A stretch of DNA of 64,000 nt from Sulfurivermis fontis. GTDB taxonomy: Bacteria; Pseudomonadota; Gammaproteobacteria; Thiohalomonadales; Thiohalomonadaceae. The stretch is taken from positions 2,844,501-2,908,500 of the forward strand of contig NZ_AP018724.1 of the NCBI RefSeq assembly GCF_004001245.1. The letters run 5' to 3'. Below the pieces are notes generated by a model that was not told where the DNA came from, ran no database searches, and was given only the letters and a program-made list of their open reading frames with translations. Shown here one piece after another: positions 1 through 13,820 of this stretch (position 1 is its first letter; every line of letters begins with the position of its first letter). The translations under genes were made by a program, and so were the position numbers.

Positions 1-2
1 GA

Positions 3-620
3 CGACGCGGCGCGGCCACCCGCTCCGGCAGTGACTCCCGCGCCTACCAGCAGGTGGTGCAGGAGGCAGCTCGTCTGCTGGCGCAGGGTGAAGCCGCGGG
101 TTTCGACGACGCCAGGCGCAAGGCGGTCAGTCGCCTCGGCATCACCCTGCGCCAGACGCCTGACAATGCCGCCATCGAGCAGGCCATGCTGCAGTACCGC
201 ACCCTGTTCCAGGCAGACGGCCAAACCAAGCAATTGCGGCATTTGCGTCAGACGGCCCTGCAGGCCATGCGCCTGCTCGCCCCCTTCGAACCCCGTCTGG
301 TCGGTCCGGTGCTGGCCGGGACGGCACCGCCCCACTCACCCGTGCATCTGCACCTGTTTGCCGACACTGCAGAGGCCGTGGCACTGTTTCTGCTGGAACG
401 GAACATCCCCTGCGAGCATGACGAGCGGCGCGTCCGCTATACGCTGGAGACATGGGAGAACCTGCCCCTCTATCGCTTCGTCGCCGGCGATGTCACTGTG
501 GAGTTAACCGTCTTTCCGGCCCAGAGCCTGCGCCGCCGTCCCTTGAGCCCGGTGGACAACCGCCCCATGCAACGCGCCGATGCTGCGGCTGTAGCGCAAT
601 TGCTGGGTGGCACCACCTAA
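3..620 (+). CDS. Conserved hypothetical protein, 5' end outside the window
   Basis: The reading frame is open from the first bases of the window to a TAA at 618-620, giving at least 205 residues; a GTG at 54 could serve as a start but the frame upstream of it has no stop, so the gene probably begins outside. Visible conserved-looking stretches are FEPRLVGPVLAGTA and HLHLFADTAEAVALFLLE, followed by a C-terminal LSPVDNRPM. I recognise the style of a gammaproteobacterial conserved hypothetical protein, possibly nucleotidyltransferase-like in fold, but cannot assign a function. The stop codon lies at the edge of a dispersed repeat. Confidence 0.6.
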   Translation, partial: RRGAATRSGSDSRAYQQVVQEAARLLAQGEAAGFDDARRKAVSRLGITLRQTPDNAAIEQAMLQYRTLFQADGQTKQLRHLRQTALQAMRLLAPFEPRLVGPVLAGTAPPHSPVHLHLFADTAEAVALFLLERNIPCEHDERRVRYTLETWENLPLYRFVAGDVTVELTVFPAQSLRRRPLSPVDNRPMQRADAAAVAQLLGGTT

Positions 621-705
621 GGAAGGTCTGAACAAGTCCATCCGTGGACAAAACCACGCCATCCCTGTGCCGCGGAAGCTCTGAACTTATTCAAAGCGTC
701 CCTAA
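617..705. repeat. Dispersed inverted-repeat element, short copy
   Basis: The segment begins CTAAGGAAGGTCTGAA and ends near GCTCTGAACTTATTC followed by CCCTAA, so its ends are roughly inverted copies of each other. The same terminal sequences and an internal ATCCCTGTGCCGCGG are found in the longer copy at 24,488-24,648. This copy lacks the internal AT-rich hairpin of the long copy and is likely an internally deleted non-autonomous element. It starts at the stop codon of the upstream gene. Confidence 0.6.
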
Positions 706-733
706 CCTCCCGCGATGCACTTCAGTTACAAAT

Positions 734-771
734 GAACAAGGCCGCCGAATTTCCATCCGGCGGCCTTGTTC
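734..771 (-). terminator. Hairpin terminator downstream of maeB
   Basis: A perfect 14-bp stem (GAACAAGGCCGCCG and its complement) closes a 10-base loop 18 bases beyond the maeB stop. A long T-run is missing, so this is a strong hairpin rather than a textbook intrinsic terminator. Confidence 0.6.
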
Positions 772-789
772 ATTGTCCAGAAACAAAAA

Positions 790-2049
790 TCAGAGCGGAG
801 GATAATGCGCCGGCCACGGTGCCCGTGCCACCCCGGTAACAACGGCGGCACGCGCCACGGCAGGCGGCACATGGGTAATCAGGCGTGGATCGAACGGCTT
901 GGGAATGATGTAGTCGGGGCCGAAGCTCAGGCTCTCCAGGCCATAAGCCTGCAGCACCTCCGCCGGCACCGGCTCATGAGCCAGCTGGCGCAGGGCCTCC
1001 ACCGCCGCAATCTGCATTTCACGGTTGATGCTCTTCGCCTGCACGTCGAGGGCGCCGCGGAAGATGAAGGGAAAGCCCAGCACGTTGTTGACCTGATTGG
1101 GATAGTCGCTGCGGCCGGTGGCCATGATCAGGTCGTCGCGCACCTCGCGTGCCACCTCGGGGCGGATCTCCGGCACCGGATTGGACAGGGCGAACACCAC
1201 CGGGCGCGGCGCCATTGCCGCCAGCGCCTCACGGCTCACCAGATCGGGGCCGGACACGCCGATGAACACGTCTGCACCGGTCATGGCATCGAGCAGGGTA
1301 CGGCGCTCGGTGGTGAGGGCGAACTGCTGCTTGTAGACACTGAGATCGTCACGGCCACTGTGAATCACGCCCTTGCGGTCCACCAGCGTGATGTTCTCAC
1401 GCATGGCGCCGAGGGCCACCAGCAGATTCATCGAGGCGATGCCCGCAGCACCGGCACCGAGACAGACGATGCGCGCCTCGGCCAGACTCTTGCCCTGCAA
1501 TTCCAGCGCATTGAGCAGGCCGGCGCCGATGATGATGGCAGTGCCATGCTGATCGTCATGGAACACGGGGATATCCAGCCGCGCCTGCAGGGCCGCCTCG
1601 ATCTCGAAGCAGTGTGGCGCCGCGATGTCCTCCAGGTTGATGCCGCCGAAGGTGGGGGCGATGCGCGCCACGGTGTCGATGAAGGCCTGCGGCGACTCCG
1701 CCTGCACCTCGATATCGAACACATCCACGTTGGCAAAGCGCTTGAACAACACGCCCTTGCCTTCCATCACCGGCTTGCCGGCCAGCGGGCCGACGTTGCC
1801 GAGTCCCAGCACCGCCGTGCCGTCGCTGATCACCGCCACCAGGTTGCCCTTGCCGGTATAGCGGTAGGCGGCGGCAGGGTCGTCCTTGATGGCCAGCACC
1901 GGCACGGCCACACCGGGCGTATAGGCCAGGCTCAGCTCCGCCTGGGTGGCGCAGGGTTTGGTGATGGCCGTGGCGATCTTGCCCGGCATCGGCTGGGAAT
2001 GGTAATCGAGCGCGGCCTGTTCACGCGCAGTAAGAGTCGGGGTCGTCAT
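790..2049 (-). CDS. maeB: NADP-type malic enzyme (malate dehydrogenase, oxaloacetate-decarboxylating), short form
   Basis: Decarboxylates malate to pyruvate with reduction of NAD(P) in the cytoplasm. The 419-residue product starts MTTPTLTAREQ and contains the malic enzyme N-domain (LAYTPGVAVPV near residue 41, the KGNLVAVISDGTAVLG substrate loop) and a Rossmann domain (IVCLGAGAAGIASMNLL). It corresponds to the first ~420 residues of MaeB and has no C-terminal phosphotransacetylase-like domain, as in many short bacterial malic enzymes. The chosen ATG is where family similarity starts; the frame runs further upstream through non-homologous sequence that overlaps rpmE. The coenzyme preference cannot be decided from sequence alone. 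Confidence 0.92.
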   Translation of the reverse strand: MTTPTLTAREQAALDYHSQPMPGKIATAITKPCATQAELSLAYTPGVAVPVLAIKDDPAAAYRYTGKGNLVAVISDGTAVLGLGNVGPLAGKPVMEGKGVLFKRFANVDVFDIEVQAESPQAFIDTVARIAPTFGGINLEDIAAPHCFEIEAALQARLDIPVFHDDQHGTAIIIGAGLLNALELQGKSLAEARIVCLGAGAAGIASMNLLVALGAMRENITLVDRKGVIHSGRDDLSVYKQQFALTTERRTLLDAMTGADVFIGVSGPDLVSREALAAMAPRPVVFALSNPVPEIRPEVAREVRDDLIMATGRSDYPNQVNNVLGFPFIFRGALDVQAKSINREMQIAAVEALRQLAHEPVPAEVLQAYGLESLSFGPDYIIPKPFDPRLITHVPPAVARAAVVTGVARAPWPAHYPPL

Positions 2050-2102
2050 GTGGCTTGCGCTCCGCGAGGTCTGGCAGCCAAAAATGCCCGGCGCAAACGA
2101 CA

Positions 2103-2125
2103 AGGGGTGCCCACCGGACACCCCT
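2103..2125 (-). terminator. Hairpin between rpmE and maeB
   Basis: A 7-bp GC-rich stem AGGGGTG / CACCCCT with a 9-base loop lies 26 bases past the rpmE stop; on the minus strand it is followed by TTGTCGTTTG, a poor U-tract. Probable rpmE terminator. Confidence 0.5.
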
Positions 2126-2150
2126 CGTATCAGCGCCGGGACCGGTGCTG

Positions 2151-2357
2151 TTACTTCTTCATGCCGTACTTCTGGCGGAAGCGATCCACGCGGCCGGCGG
2201 TGTCGACAATCTTCTGCTTGCCGGTATAGAACGGGTGGCACATGGCGCACACGTCCAGGCTCAGGTCACGGCCCACGGTGGAGCGGGTCTTGAAGGTATT
2301 ACCGCAGCTGCAAGTCACGGTAATTTCATTGTATTCGGGGTGGATAGCCTGCTTCAT
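2151..2357 (-). CDS. rpmE: 50S ribosomal protein L31, zinc-binding type
   Basis: Small protein of the large ribosomal subunit. The 68-residue product starts [16 protein letters not shown] and keeps all four zinc ligands of the C+ form, Cys16, Cys18, Cys37 and Cys40 (CSCG ... CAMC), followed by the diagnostic HPFYTGKQK. This is the zinc-dependent paralogue; no zinc-free L31 copy is in the window. The start was set by family alignment since upstream codons in the frame are not L31-like. It is transcribed alone, with a hairpin before maeB. Confidence 0.97.
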   Translation of the reverse strand: MKQAIHPEYNEITVTCSCGNTFKTRSTVGRDLSLDVCAMCHPFYTGKQKIVDTAGRVDRFRQKYGMKK

Positions 2358-2536
2358 GGTCACAACCTCTGTGTGGGGTTCCATGCGTGCCGCCACCCGT
2401 GCCAAGGCCGGGCACCGCACGCGAAAAAGGTGGTGATCATACGTAAAATCCCCGCCGTCAGCAAGCCGCCCGCGCCCCGCTATATCAGGGGCGCCATCCG
2501 GGTTATTCTAAGTCCAATCTCTTTCCCGCCCAGGCA

Positions 2537-5026
<2,490 letters not shown>

Positions 5027-5060
5027 CCGCAGGATGCCGCTGCCCCCCTGAAAACGCAGA

Positions 5061-5101
5061 GGGCGCAGGCAACACCGCATACCATGGTGTTGCCTGCGCC
5101 C
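5061..5101. terminator. Bidirectional hairpin between convergent glgP and rho
   Basis: A perfect 16-bp stem (GGGCGCAGGCAACACC and its complement) with a 9-base loop fills the 100-base gap between the two convergent genes. It could stop transcription from both sides. Confidence 0.65.
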
Positions 5102-5126
5102 GCGGTGCTTCCGCAACCGGTTCTGA

Positions 5127-6383
<1,257 letters not shown>

Positions 6384-6548
6384 GGTCAAGCCGTTGGATG
6401 GAGCGTGGATTGCAACGTGATATGGGGGTGTTCAGGATCGACAGTAGGGCCACTCTGGGGGCCTGCATGCTGTCTTGGGGAATGGCCGGGGGCCGGTGCT
6501 AGTTCTTGTATCTTAGGGGAACTGCGGGAAAATCTACCACCAACTGCT

Positions 6549-6578
6549 CACGGCGTCCAGCCCTGGCCGGACGCCGTG
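6549..6578 (-). terminator. Hairpin after trxA
   Basis: A perfect 10-bp stem CACGGCGTCC / GGACGCCGTG with a 10-base loop starts just past the trxA stop codon. No U-tract follows, so it may be an attenuator or mRNA end-protecting hairpin ahead of the rho leader rather than a complete terminator. Confidence 0.5.
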
Positions 6579-6585
6579 CCGTGGA

Positions 6586-6912
6586 TTACAGGTTGCTGTC
6601 GATAAACGCGGTCAGTTGCGACTTGGAAACGGCACCGACCTTGGTCGCCTCGACATTGCCGTTCTTGAACAGCATCAGGGTGGGAATGCCACGGATGCCG
6701 AACTTTGGCGGGGTGTTGGGGTTCTCATCGATATTCAGCTTGGCCACCTTGAGGCGGCCGCTGTATTCCTCGGCGATCTCGTCGAGGATCGGGGCGATCA
6801 TCTTGCAGGGACCGCACCAATCGGCCCAGTAGTCGACCAGCACAGGGCCTTCGGCCTTGATGATTTCCCGCTCGAAGGTGTCGTCGGTTACGTAAACGAT
6901 TTTGTCGCTCAA
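6586..6912 (-). CDS. trxA: Thioredoxin 1
   Basis: Cytoplasmic disulfide reductase. The product has the active site WCGPCK, the cis-proline loop [11 protein letters not shown] and ends [12 protein letters not shown] place the start at a TTG giving exactly 108 residues ([11 protein letters not shown]...), the usual TrxA length, because GGAGG sits 8 bases upstream of it. An ATG six codons earlier (MEAIPLSDK) would bury this ribosome site inside the gene and has no site of its own. The gene is divergent from rhlB and followed by rho. Confidence 0.96.
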   Translation of the reverse strand: MSDKIVYVTDDTFEREIIKAEGPVLVDYWADWCGPCKMIAPILDEIAEEYSGRLKVAKLNIDENPNTPPKFGIRGIPTLMLFKNGNVEATKVGAVSKSQLTAFIDSNL

Positions 6913-7053
6913 GGGAATTGCCTCCATCGTGCCCGTGACCGCAGACCGCACGGCCAGGCTTGTTCGTTGTTGAGCCTTGGACCCACATTTGAGCCGAATC
7001 CGCCCGCCAATGCAAGCCCATAACCGATGCGTTTTTGGTATGCTCCTTGCCCC

Positions 7054-8322
7054 ATGAGCGAAACGCATCTGACGGACACCCGCTTCACGGACTTCGATCT
7101 CCCGGCATCGTTGCTGCAAGGTATTGAAGAAGCTGGATTTTCAAACTGCACGCCAATTCAGGCCAATACCCTGCCCTTGTCCTTGCAAGGCATCGATGTG
7201 GCCGGGCAGGCGCAAACGGGCACCGGCAAGACCGCCGCCTTCCTGATTGCGGTCTACAACCACCTGCTGCGCGATCCCGGTGCGCCGACGCGGCGCATCA
7301 ATCAACCGCGGGCACTGATTTTGGCCCCGACGCGTGAACTGGCGATCCAGATTCACCACGACGCTGCCATTCTCGGCCGCTACACCGGCCTCAAGCTCGG
7401 CCTGGCCTACGGCGGCACCGGTTACGAACAGCAGCGCAGCACCATCGAACAGGGCGTGGATATCCTCATCGGCACACCCGGCCGCCTGATCGACTATTTC
7501 AAGCAGCATGTCTTCGATCTGAAGGCCATCCAGGTGATGGTGGTGGACGAGGCGGACCGCATGTTCGACCTCGGCTTCATCGCCGATCTGCGCTACATGC
7601 TGCGGCGCATGCCTCCGCCACACCAGCGCCTCAGCATGCTGTTCTCCGCCACCCTGTCGTTGCGCGTGACGGAGCTGGCCTACGAACACATGAACAACCC
7701 CACCCTGGTGGAGGTGGAGCCGGACAAGGTCACCGCCGATCGGGTCAAGCAGGAGATGTATTTTCCCGCCAGCAATGAAAAGATTCCGCTGCTGCTCGGC
7801 CTGTTGCACAAATTGCGGCCGACGCGTGCCATCGTTTTCGTCAATACCAAGCGCGCCGCGGATCGTGTATGGGCCTATCTGGAAGGCAACGGTTACAAGA
7901 CCGCCATCCTCTCCGGCGACGTGCCGCAGCAAAAACGCCAGCGCCTGCTGGCCCAGTTCGAATCCGGTGCGTTCCCCATGCTGGTCGCCACCGACGTGGC
8001 GGCACGCGGCCTGCACATCCCCGACGTCACCCACGTATTCAACTACGACCTGCCGCAGGATGCCGAGGACTACGTACATCGCATCGGCCGCACCGCGCGG
8101 GCCGGCGCCAGCGGCGAGGCGATCAGCTTTGCCTGCGAGGAATACGCCTTCTCGCTGATGGACATCGAGGCCTATGTCGGCCACAAGATCCCGGTCAGCA
8201 GCATCAGCAGCGAGTTGCTGCGCGAACCGCTGCCACCGGTGAAGTCGGAACACCGCCGCCATCCCGACAAGCGCGGCGGCCCGCGCCGCTCCGGTGGCGG
8301 CGGAGGCCGTCGTCGCCGCTAG
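7054..8322 (+). CDS. rhlB: DEAD-box ATP-dependent RNA helicase RhlB
   Basis: RNA helicase that, in gammaproteobacteria, works in the RNA degradosome with RNase E. The 422-residue protein starts [11 protein letters not shown] like enterobacterial RhlB and has the Q motif ([13 protein letters not shown]), Walker [13 protein letters not shown] box in [13 protein letters not shown], the SAT motif and motif [12 protein letters not shown]. The tail is short and arginine/glycine-rich ([12 protein letters not shown]), typical for RNA contact. The start at 7054 is chosen by alignment. The stop overlaps the stop of the convergent kinase gene by three bases (a shared CTAG). Confidence 0.95.
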   Translation: MSETHLTDTRFTDFDLPASLLQGIEEAGFSNCTPIQANTLPLSLQGIDVAGQAQTGTGKTAAFLIAVYNHLLRDPGAPTRRINQPRALILAPTRELAIQIHHDAAILGRYTGLKLGLAYGGTGYEQQRSTIEQGVDILIGTPGRLIDYFKQHVFDLKAIQVMVVDEADRMFDLGFIADLRYMLRRMPPPHQRLSMLFSATLSLRVTELAYEHMNNPTLVEVEPDKVTADRVKQEMYFPASNEKIPLLLGLLHKLRPTRAIVFVNTKRAADRVWAYLEGNGYKTAILSGDVPQQKRQRLLAQFESGAFPMLVATDVAARGLHIPDVTHVFNYDLPQDAEDYVHRIGRTARAGASGEAISFACEEYAFSLMDIEAYVGHKIPVSSISSELLREPLPPVKSEHRRHPDKRGGPRRSGGGGGRRRR

Positions 8323-10694
8323 CCCAGTCGTTCCAGCAACGCCAGCAGCTGTTCCTGTTCCACCGGCTTGGACAGAAATGCATCCATTCCTGCCGCCAGG
8401 CAGCGCTCCCGATCTTCGACCGTGGCATTGGCCGTAAGCGCGACAATGGGCGTGCGCTGCCCGGCCGGCTCTTCCATGCGCCAGCGCCGTGTGGCCTCCA
8501 GGCCATCCACCTGCGGCATGCGCATGTCCATCAGCACCAGGTCAAAATGACCGCGCGCCAGCATCGCCAGCGCATCGGCACCGTTCTCAACCCAAACGAC
8601 GCGATGACCGGCCTGTTCCAGAAAACTGCGGATTACCAGGGCATTTATGCGGTTATCCTCCGCCAGCAGCACCCGGCGCTGTACTGCCGCGGGCAACACC
8701 GTGGGCAGCGCCATCCCGTTGCGGGCGGCACTCATCCGGGGCTGATGCTGCAACAGCGCTTGCAACGTGTCACGCAGCGACTCCAGTGTCACCGGCTTGT
8801 TCATCTGGCCGTCGAATAGAACGGCGTCGCTGTCACCATTGAAGAATGTCACGTGACAGAGCAAAACATGTTCCGTCTTCTTGTCCTGGCGCAACTGGTG
8901 CGCCAGTTCCAGCCAGGACGCTTCGCGACCGTGCTCCACCAGCATCACCAGCACCGGTGGTGCGCTGGACACAATCAACCCTGCCACTGCGGCTCCGTCC
9001 GCCGTGGCCTTCACATTCAGCCCGAGGCGTAGCGCCAGATCTTGCAGGGCACGCCGCCCCTCATTGTCCTGCTGGACGATCACCACAGACAGGCCGTGCA
9101 GCACGGCCGGCGCATCTGCTATCGCAGCCGTTGCCTCCACGGTCCACGGCAACTCGAACCAGAACAGGCTGCCCTGCCCCTCGGCACTGAACAAGCCTAT
9201 CCGTCCGCCCATCAGTTGAACCAGTTCACGGGCGATGGTGGTGCCCAAACCACTGCCGCTGTAGCGGCGGGTATTGGAGGAGTCGATTTGGGTGAAACTG
9301 TCGAAGATGCTCTGTTGCCGATCGGCCGGGATGCCGATGCCGGTGTCCTCGACCTCGAAACGAACCCAGCTGCGGGCATCCGGGGCAGATTCCCCTGCCA
9401 AGGAGAAGGCGCGCACCACCACCGAACCGGACTCAGTGAACTTGATGGCATTGGACACCAGATTGATCAGTACCTGGCGCAGGCGCAGGGAGTCGCCGCG
9501 CACCAACTCCGGGATATCTGCGGCCGTATGACAGATTAGATCGAGTCCTTTCTCATGCGCCGAACAGGCCAGCATCAACGCCACCTCGTCCAGCAACTGG
9601 CGGGGTGAAAAGGTCTGTTCCAGGAGCTGCAGCTTGCCGGCCTCGATGCGCGACAGATCGAGGATGTCGTTGAGCAGGGTATGCAACGCATCGGCCGCCA
9701 GTGACAGATTGGTTACATAGGCGCGTTGATTGGGCTGCAAATCGGTTTTCTCCAGCAAGCCCAGCATGCCGATGATGCCACTCAGCGGCGTGCGTATTTC
9801 ATGGCTCATGTTGGCCAGAAACTGGCTCTTGGCATGACTGGCGGCCTGGGCCCGCATGCGCTCCTCATCCAGGGCAAGATTCTTCTGCTCCAGGGACGAG
9901 AGGGTCTCGCGCAGTTGTGCCGTGGCGTGATCGATGCGCCGCAACATTTCGTCACGCCCGGAGGCCAACGAGGCAATCATGCCGTTTATGCCCTGAGCCA
10001 GCGAATTGATTTCACCGCCGCCGTTGACCTGGGTGCGCACGTCGAGGTTACCGCGCGCCACCTTTTGCACCGTTTCGGTCATGGCAACGATGGGACGGGA
10101 TATCTGGTAACCGATGTAGATGGCAAACAGGCTGGTAATGAACAGCAACAGGCTGGTCAGCACCAGCGACTGGGCCATGACCTCGACGCGGCGCCGGGCA
10201 TTGGCCTCGGTGGACATTTCCACGAACACCCAACCGATGATATCGTTCCCGGAGTGCTCCTGGTTCACATCCGGAAAGTCGCTCACCTGGAGGCGGGTCT
10301 TGCGTATCGGTGCGCAAAACAACAGCGACTTCCGGGATTCGGCACAGACACCATCGGCATCCGGATTGGTCGCGATGTTATGCCAGTCAAAACGCACCTG
10401 GCCCACCTGCTGATACACCGCGCCCTGGGTATCACGCACACCGATCCATACGACGTCACGGCGCTGCAGCATGGATGTCGCCAGGCGCGCCAGCATCTCC
10501 TGGTTGCCCGACACCACACCATATTCGCTCGCCGGCGCGAACTGTGTGGCCAGCACGGAACCTTCCTCGCGCAGGGCGCGGTCCAGAGCCTGCAGCTGCA
10601 GGGAGGTGAAATAGGCCGACAGCGTGAGGGCAATGACCGTCCCCGGCACCAGGGCGAGCAGCAACACCTTTCGTGTAATGCTCCAGGTCTTCAT
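8319..10694 (-). CDS. Hybrid sensor histidine kinase, BarA-like without HPt
   Basis: Membrane sensor kinase of 791 residues. Order of parts: transmembrane helix at about 10-30, a periplasmic loop of ~145 residues, second helix at about 176-197, HAMP linker, dimerisation/phosphoacceptor domain with His298 in [12 protein letters not shown], ATPase domain (N-box [11 protein letters not shown] near 409, G box VEDTGIGIP), a degenerate receiver-like stretch, and a C-terminal receiver with phospho-acceptor Asp723 in LVLMDMRMP and Lys776. No HPt domain follows, so phosphotransfer must go through a separate protein. Its start overlaps the substrate-binding protein gene by ATGA, making the signal partner likely that protein. 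Confidence 0.9.
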   Translation of the reverse strand: MKTWSITRKVLLLALVPGTVIALTLSAYFTSLQLQALDRALREEGSVLATQFAPASEYGVVSGNQEMLARLATSMLQRRDVVWIGVRDTQGAVYQQVGQVRFDWHNIATNPDADGVCAESRKSLLFCAPIRKTRLQVSDFPDVNQEHSGNDIIGWVFVEMSTEANARRRVEVMAQSLVLTSLLLFITSLFAIYIGYQISRPIVAMTETVQKVARGNLDVRTQVNGGGEINSLAQGINGMIASLASGRDEMLRRIDHATAQLRETLSSLEQKNLALDEERMRAQAASHAKSQFLANMSHEIRTPLSGIIGMLGLLEKTDLQPNQRAYVTNLSLAADALHTLLNDILDLSRIEAGKLQLLEQTFSPRQLLDEVALMLACSAHEKGLDLICHTAADIPELVRGDSLRLRQVLINLVSNAIKFTESGSVVVRAFSLAGESAPDARSWVRFEVEDTGIGIPADRQQSIFDSFTQIDSSNTRRYSGSGLGTTIARELVQLMGGRIGLFSAEGQGSLFWFELPWTVEATAAIADAPAVLHGLSVVIVQQDNEGRRALQDLALRLGLNVKATADGAAVAGLIVSSAPPVLVMLVEHGREASWLELAHQLRQDKKTEHVLLCHVTFFNGDSDAVLFDGQMNKPVTLESLRDTLQALLQHQPRMSAARNGMALPTVLPAAVQRRVLLAEDNRINALVIRSFLEQAGHRVVWVENGADALAMLARGHFDLVLMDMRMPQVDGLEATRRWRMEEPAGQRTPIVALTANATVEDRERCLAAGMDAFLSKPVEQEQLLALLERLG

Positions 10695-11626
10695 TGCGCC
10701 ACCTCCTGCTGCCGCACCAGGGCAGCCAGTCGGTCTTCCGGCGGCAGATTCAGCTCCAGCGCCCGCGCGACCTGATAATTCACCGAAACCGTGAAATAGG
10801 CCGGATGGCGCGCTGGCGGCAGATGTACCGGGCTGGCCGACAGAGCCGCCCGCACCATCTCACCCGCATCCTGACCGAACTGTTCCGGTGTTGAATGCAC
10901 TGCCATCAGGGCACCTGCCTTGGCCAGGGCCTGGGAATACCCCACCAGGGCAATGCCCCGGTGATAGGCCGTCATGATCAAAGTACGCGCCGTGTCGGCA
11001 TTGACGACGACCGGATCGGGCAGCGCCAGCAGCACCCCCGACGGTCGCATCACCTGCTCCATGGCCGCGGTCAGTTCGCGCTCGGCGGTGATGCTCGCCG
11101 TCGTGATCTGCAGCCGCTGCCGCTCACCGGCCTGGCGCAAGTCAGCGGCCAACGCAGCGGACACCGGCCCAAGTACGGCACCGACCTGATCGCGCTGCGG
11201 CAAGGCCAGACGTAACAGGGCCAGGTAACGCGACAATGGCTGTTCGAGGAACAGGCCGCTCATTTCCGTGCCCGCAGACCGCGCTAGTGCCAGATAATCA
11301 TCCCGCGGCAACAACACGCAAAGCAGCGGCGCGTCCTCCCGCGCAGCGCTCAGTGTGCGTGCCGCGGCCACACCCACCGCCACCCGCAAGACAGGCCTGC
11401 TGCCGCTGTCGGATCGATACTGCTCGACGGTGCGGTAGACCAGTTCATAGTGCGCGCTATCGCGCGCAAGGGCCTGGCGCATGGCGGCAAATACGGCCCA
11501 ATGATAGGTATTTTCTCCCCCCACCACCAACACACGAGGCAACTCGGCGACAGCCAGCAGCGGCATGGCCAGCAGACAAAACAGCAGCGCCAGCGCAGGC
11601 ATCCGGCCTGCACCCGATTTCGGCAT
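10691..11626 (-). CDS. Periplasmic ABC-type substrate-binding-like protein
   Basis: The 311-residue product has a signal peptide ([27 protein letters not shown]) and then a periplasmic binding protein fold of the ABC_sub_bind type ([52 protein letters not shown]). The ATG at 11626 is preferred over one seven codons upstream because GAGG lies 5 bases before it. No permease or ATPase accompanies it; instead it sits between a TonB receptor and a hybrid histidine kinase whose gene it overlaps by 4 bases. I infer that it presents a ligand to the kinase rather than feeding a transporter. Confidence 0.8.
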   Translation of the reverse strand: MPKSGAGRMPALALLFCLLAMPLLAVAELPRVLVVGGENTYHWAVFAAMRQALARDSAHYELVYRTVEQYRSDSGSRPVLRVAVGVAAARTLSAAREDAPLLCVLLPRDDYLALARSAGTEMSGLFLEQPLSRYLALLRLALPQRDQVGAVLGPVSAALAADLRQAGERQRLQITTASITAERELTAAMEQVMRPSGVLLALPDPVVVNADTARTLIMTAYHRGIALVGYSQALAKAGALMAVHSTPEQFGQDAGEMVRAALSASPVHLPPARHPAYFTVSVNYQVARALELNLPPEDRLAALVRQQEVAQ

Positions 11627-11682
11627 CCTTTCCTCAACTAAGCGCATGATTGGCGGGCTGCGTCCGGCAGCGTTCCCCTTCC

Positions 11683-13725
11683 TCAGGGCACCTGCAATTC
11701 GATGCCGAAGTAGACGCGCTTCTCGAGAAACACGTCATTCACGTAATCATAGTAGGGGCCGAGCAGATCGCGCACCGTGAAGAACATGGCGCCTTCCGCA
11801 CCATTATTCCTGAACTGCTTGCGCAGGGTGGCATCGGCAGTCGTAAAGCTGACCGGATCACCGGCACCGGGCCACTCGAAGTTGGTGACATGGTACAGCC
11901 CCAGGCTGCCATGCCAGTCGGCAGACAGACGGCTGGCCAGCAACAGGCTCAGGGTGTGCTCCGGTGTCGCCACCGACATGTCGATATATTCATCGGGCGT
12001 GACGCGGTCCAGCGTATATCCCCTGGCATGGGCATAGGCATAGGCCAGGCTGATCAGGCTGGCGTCCGTCGGCTGGACGCGGGCCTGGATCTCGAAACCG
12101 GTGATGTTGGTGCTGCCGTCATTGGTGAATTTGTACGCACCGAAGTTCATCAACTCGTCCTGGGTCTGTGCCGGGTCGATATACGGGGCGATGACGTCAC
12201 GTATTTCCTCGCGGTACAGCTTGATTTCGTACCCCACCCGGCGGTCGGCCGCATAGCTGCCGAAGCCCAGCTCATAGGAGGTCATGTGCTCCGGCCGCAG
12301 GTTGCCGGCGCTGTAATAGATCTGATCCATGGCCGTACCGGCCGGCAGCGGCGGAAAGGGCTGCTGCAGCAGCACGGCGGCATCGGCCCGCTGCTCGAAC
12401 ACCGCCGGGGTGCGGTAGGCCTCGGTATAGCTGGCACGCAGATAATGCGCCTCATCGACGCGGTAGTTCACAGCCAGACGCGGCGAGGTGTTGCTGCGAT
12501 TGAATTCATTGTGCTCCACCAGGGCACCGACGTTGACGGTCCAGCGCTCATCCGGCTGCCACTCACCATTGGCGAAGAGGCGATACAGATTGTGCTTGTA
12601 GGCATCGGGCGTGCCCAGATAACCGGGGGCGCGGCTGTAGTCGATACGCGCCTCGGCACCCCAGGCCAGACGCCAGTCATCCGCCGGGGCGAACAGGTGC
12701 TCGAACTCCAGGTTGTAGCGCTCGGTTTCGATGGTGTAGTCCAGGCCGAGCACAAACGGCGGGATATCCGCCACCACGCCGTCCGAGTGCAGCTGGTAGT
12801 TGCGGTAAACCTGCACGCTGAACTCTTCCGTCGAACTGTGGATGTGTTTCCAGCGCAACTGCTGATAATCGCCATGGGACTGCTGCCAACGGATGGGATC
12901 ATCCTCCGACGGCCCATAGCCACGCTCCCGCGGCCCGCGGCTCTCGCCGACATGGAAGGTCAGATAGTCATTCACCGTGGCGCGGTAGTCGGCACGCAGG
13001 GTCAGCGCCGTGGTGCGCTGATCGTCATTGGCCGCCTTGAGCGCACCATTATCCCAATTGAGATCGGTATGGCCGCTGTCCTCACGCTGCTCCACGGTAA
13101 GGCGATAGTCCAGGGCACCTTCAGTGCCGGCATAGCGCATGGTGCCCTTGCGGTACTGGTCCTCGCCCAGCGTAGTCTTGAAGGCAAAGCCCTGCACATC
13201 GGCCGGATGGAAGGTGATGATGTTGATGATGCCGAGGAAGGCGTTGGCGCCATAGGCCACGCCATTGGGGCCCCGCGTCACCTCGATGCGGGCGATATCC
13301 TCCAGCGATACCGGCAGGTCGACCCAGTCGACGCCGCCGGTGATGGGGGTATAGATGGAGCGCCCGTCCACCAGCACCTGCATGCGGCGGGAAAACTGGT
13401 CGCTGGCGCCGTGATAGGTCACCGTCACCCGCGACTCGCGGTCATGGCCCACCTGAAAACCGGCCACCAGCCGGAACAGCGAGGGGATATCGGTCACGCC
13501 GGCCGCCTCAATCATCTGCCGATCGATAACGGTCACCGCCGCCGGCACGTCGGCACGCTGCTGCGGCAGACGTGTGGCAGTGAGGATTACCGGCAGCTCG
13601 GCAAAGAAATCCTGCTCGCCGAGCGCCAAATCCAGTTCGTCCGCCGCCTGCGCGTGGCCGGTCCATGCCGCCAATCCCAGCAATGCACCGAGGACTTTAA
13701 CCCTGTTGTTATTTGTGCTCCCCAC
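11683..13725 (-). CDS. TonB-dependent outer membrane receptor
   Basis: 680-residue outer membrane transporter. It has a signal peptide ending in GHAQA, a short N-terminal region, a plug domain (ILTATRLPQQRADVPAAVTVID, QVLVDGRSIYTPITGG, IEVTRGPNGVAYGANAF) and a long beta-barrel with alternating aromatic strands; the last strand reads VYFGIELQVP, without the usual terminal aromatic residue. The substrate cannot be read from sequence; the plug is of the cobalamin/siderophore type. It is first in an operon with a periplasmic binding protein and a sensor kinase, which suggests uptake coupled to sensing. Confidence 0.9.
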   Translation of the reverse strand: MGSTNNNRVKVLGALLGLAAWTGHAQAADELDLALGEQDFFAELPVILTATRLPQQRADVPAAVTVIDRQMIEAAGVTDIPSLFRLVAGFQVGHDRESRVTVTYHGASDQFSRRMQVLVDGRSIYTPITGGVDWVDLPVSLEDIARIEVTRGPNGVAYGANAFLGIINIITFHPADVQGFAFKTTLGEDQYRKGTMRYAGTEGALDYRLTVEQREDSGHTDLNWDNGALKAANDDQRTTALTLRADYRATVNDYLTFHVGESRGPRERGYGPSEDDPIRWQQSHGDYQQLRWKHIHSSTEEFSVQVYRNYQLHSDGVVADIPPFVLGLDYTIETERYNLEFEHLFAPADDWRLAWGAEARIDYSRAPGYLGTPDAYKHNLYRLFANGEWQPDERWTVNVGALVEHNEFNRSNTSPRLAVNYRVDEAHYLRASYTEAYRTPAVFEQRADAAVLLQQPFPPLPAGTAMDQIYYSAGNLRPEHMTSYELGFGSYAADRRVGYEIKLYREEIRDVIAPYIDPAQTQDELMNFGAYKFTNDGSTNITGFEIQARVQPTDASLISLAYAYAHARGYTLDRVTPDEYIDMSVATPEHTLSLLLASRLSADWHGSLGLYHVTNFEWPGAGDPVSFTTADATLRKQFRNNGAEGAMFFTVRDLLGPYYDYVNDVFLEKRVYFGIELQVP

Positions 13726-13820
13726 CCGACTCTCCCCGGACGCCGCAAGGCGGGCGCCGTGCTACCATAGCACGGATCAGCCCTGCCGGGCCCGTCCCAA
13801 CTATCGTGAAGCAAGCTCCG

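Noticed and set aside
766-2229. Plus-strand 487-codon frame opposite maeB, and similar ones opposite menD, menF, TonB receptor and glgP
   Set aside because: All are shadows in high-GC coding DNA; composition is skewed to His/Arg/Gln and no motif is present, while the opposite strand encodes known enzymes.
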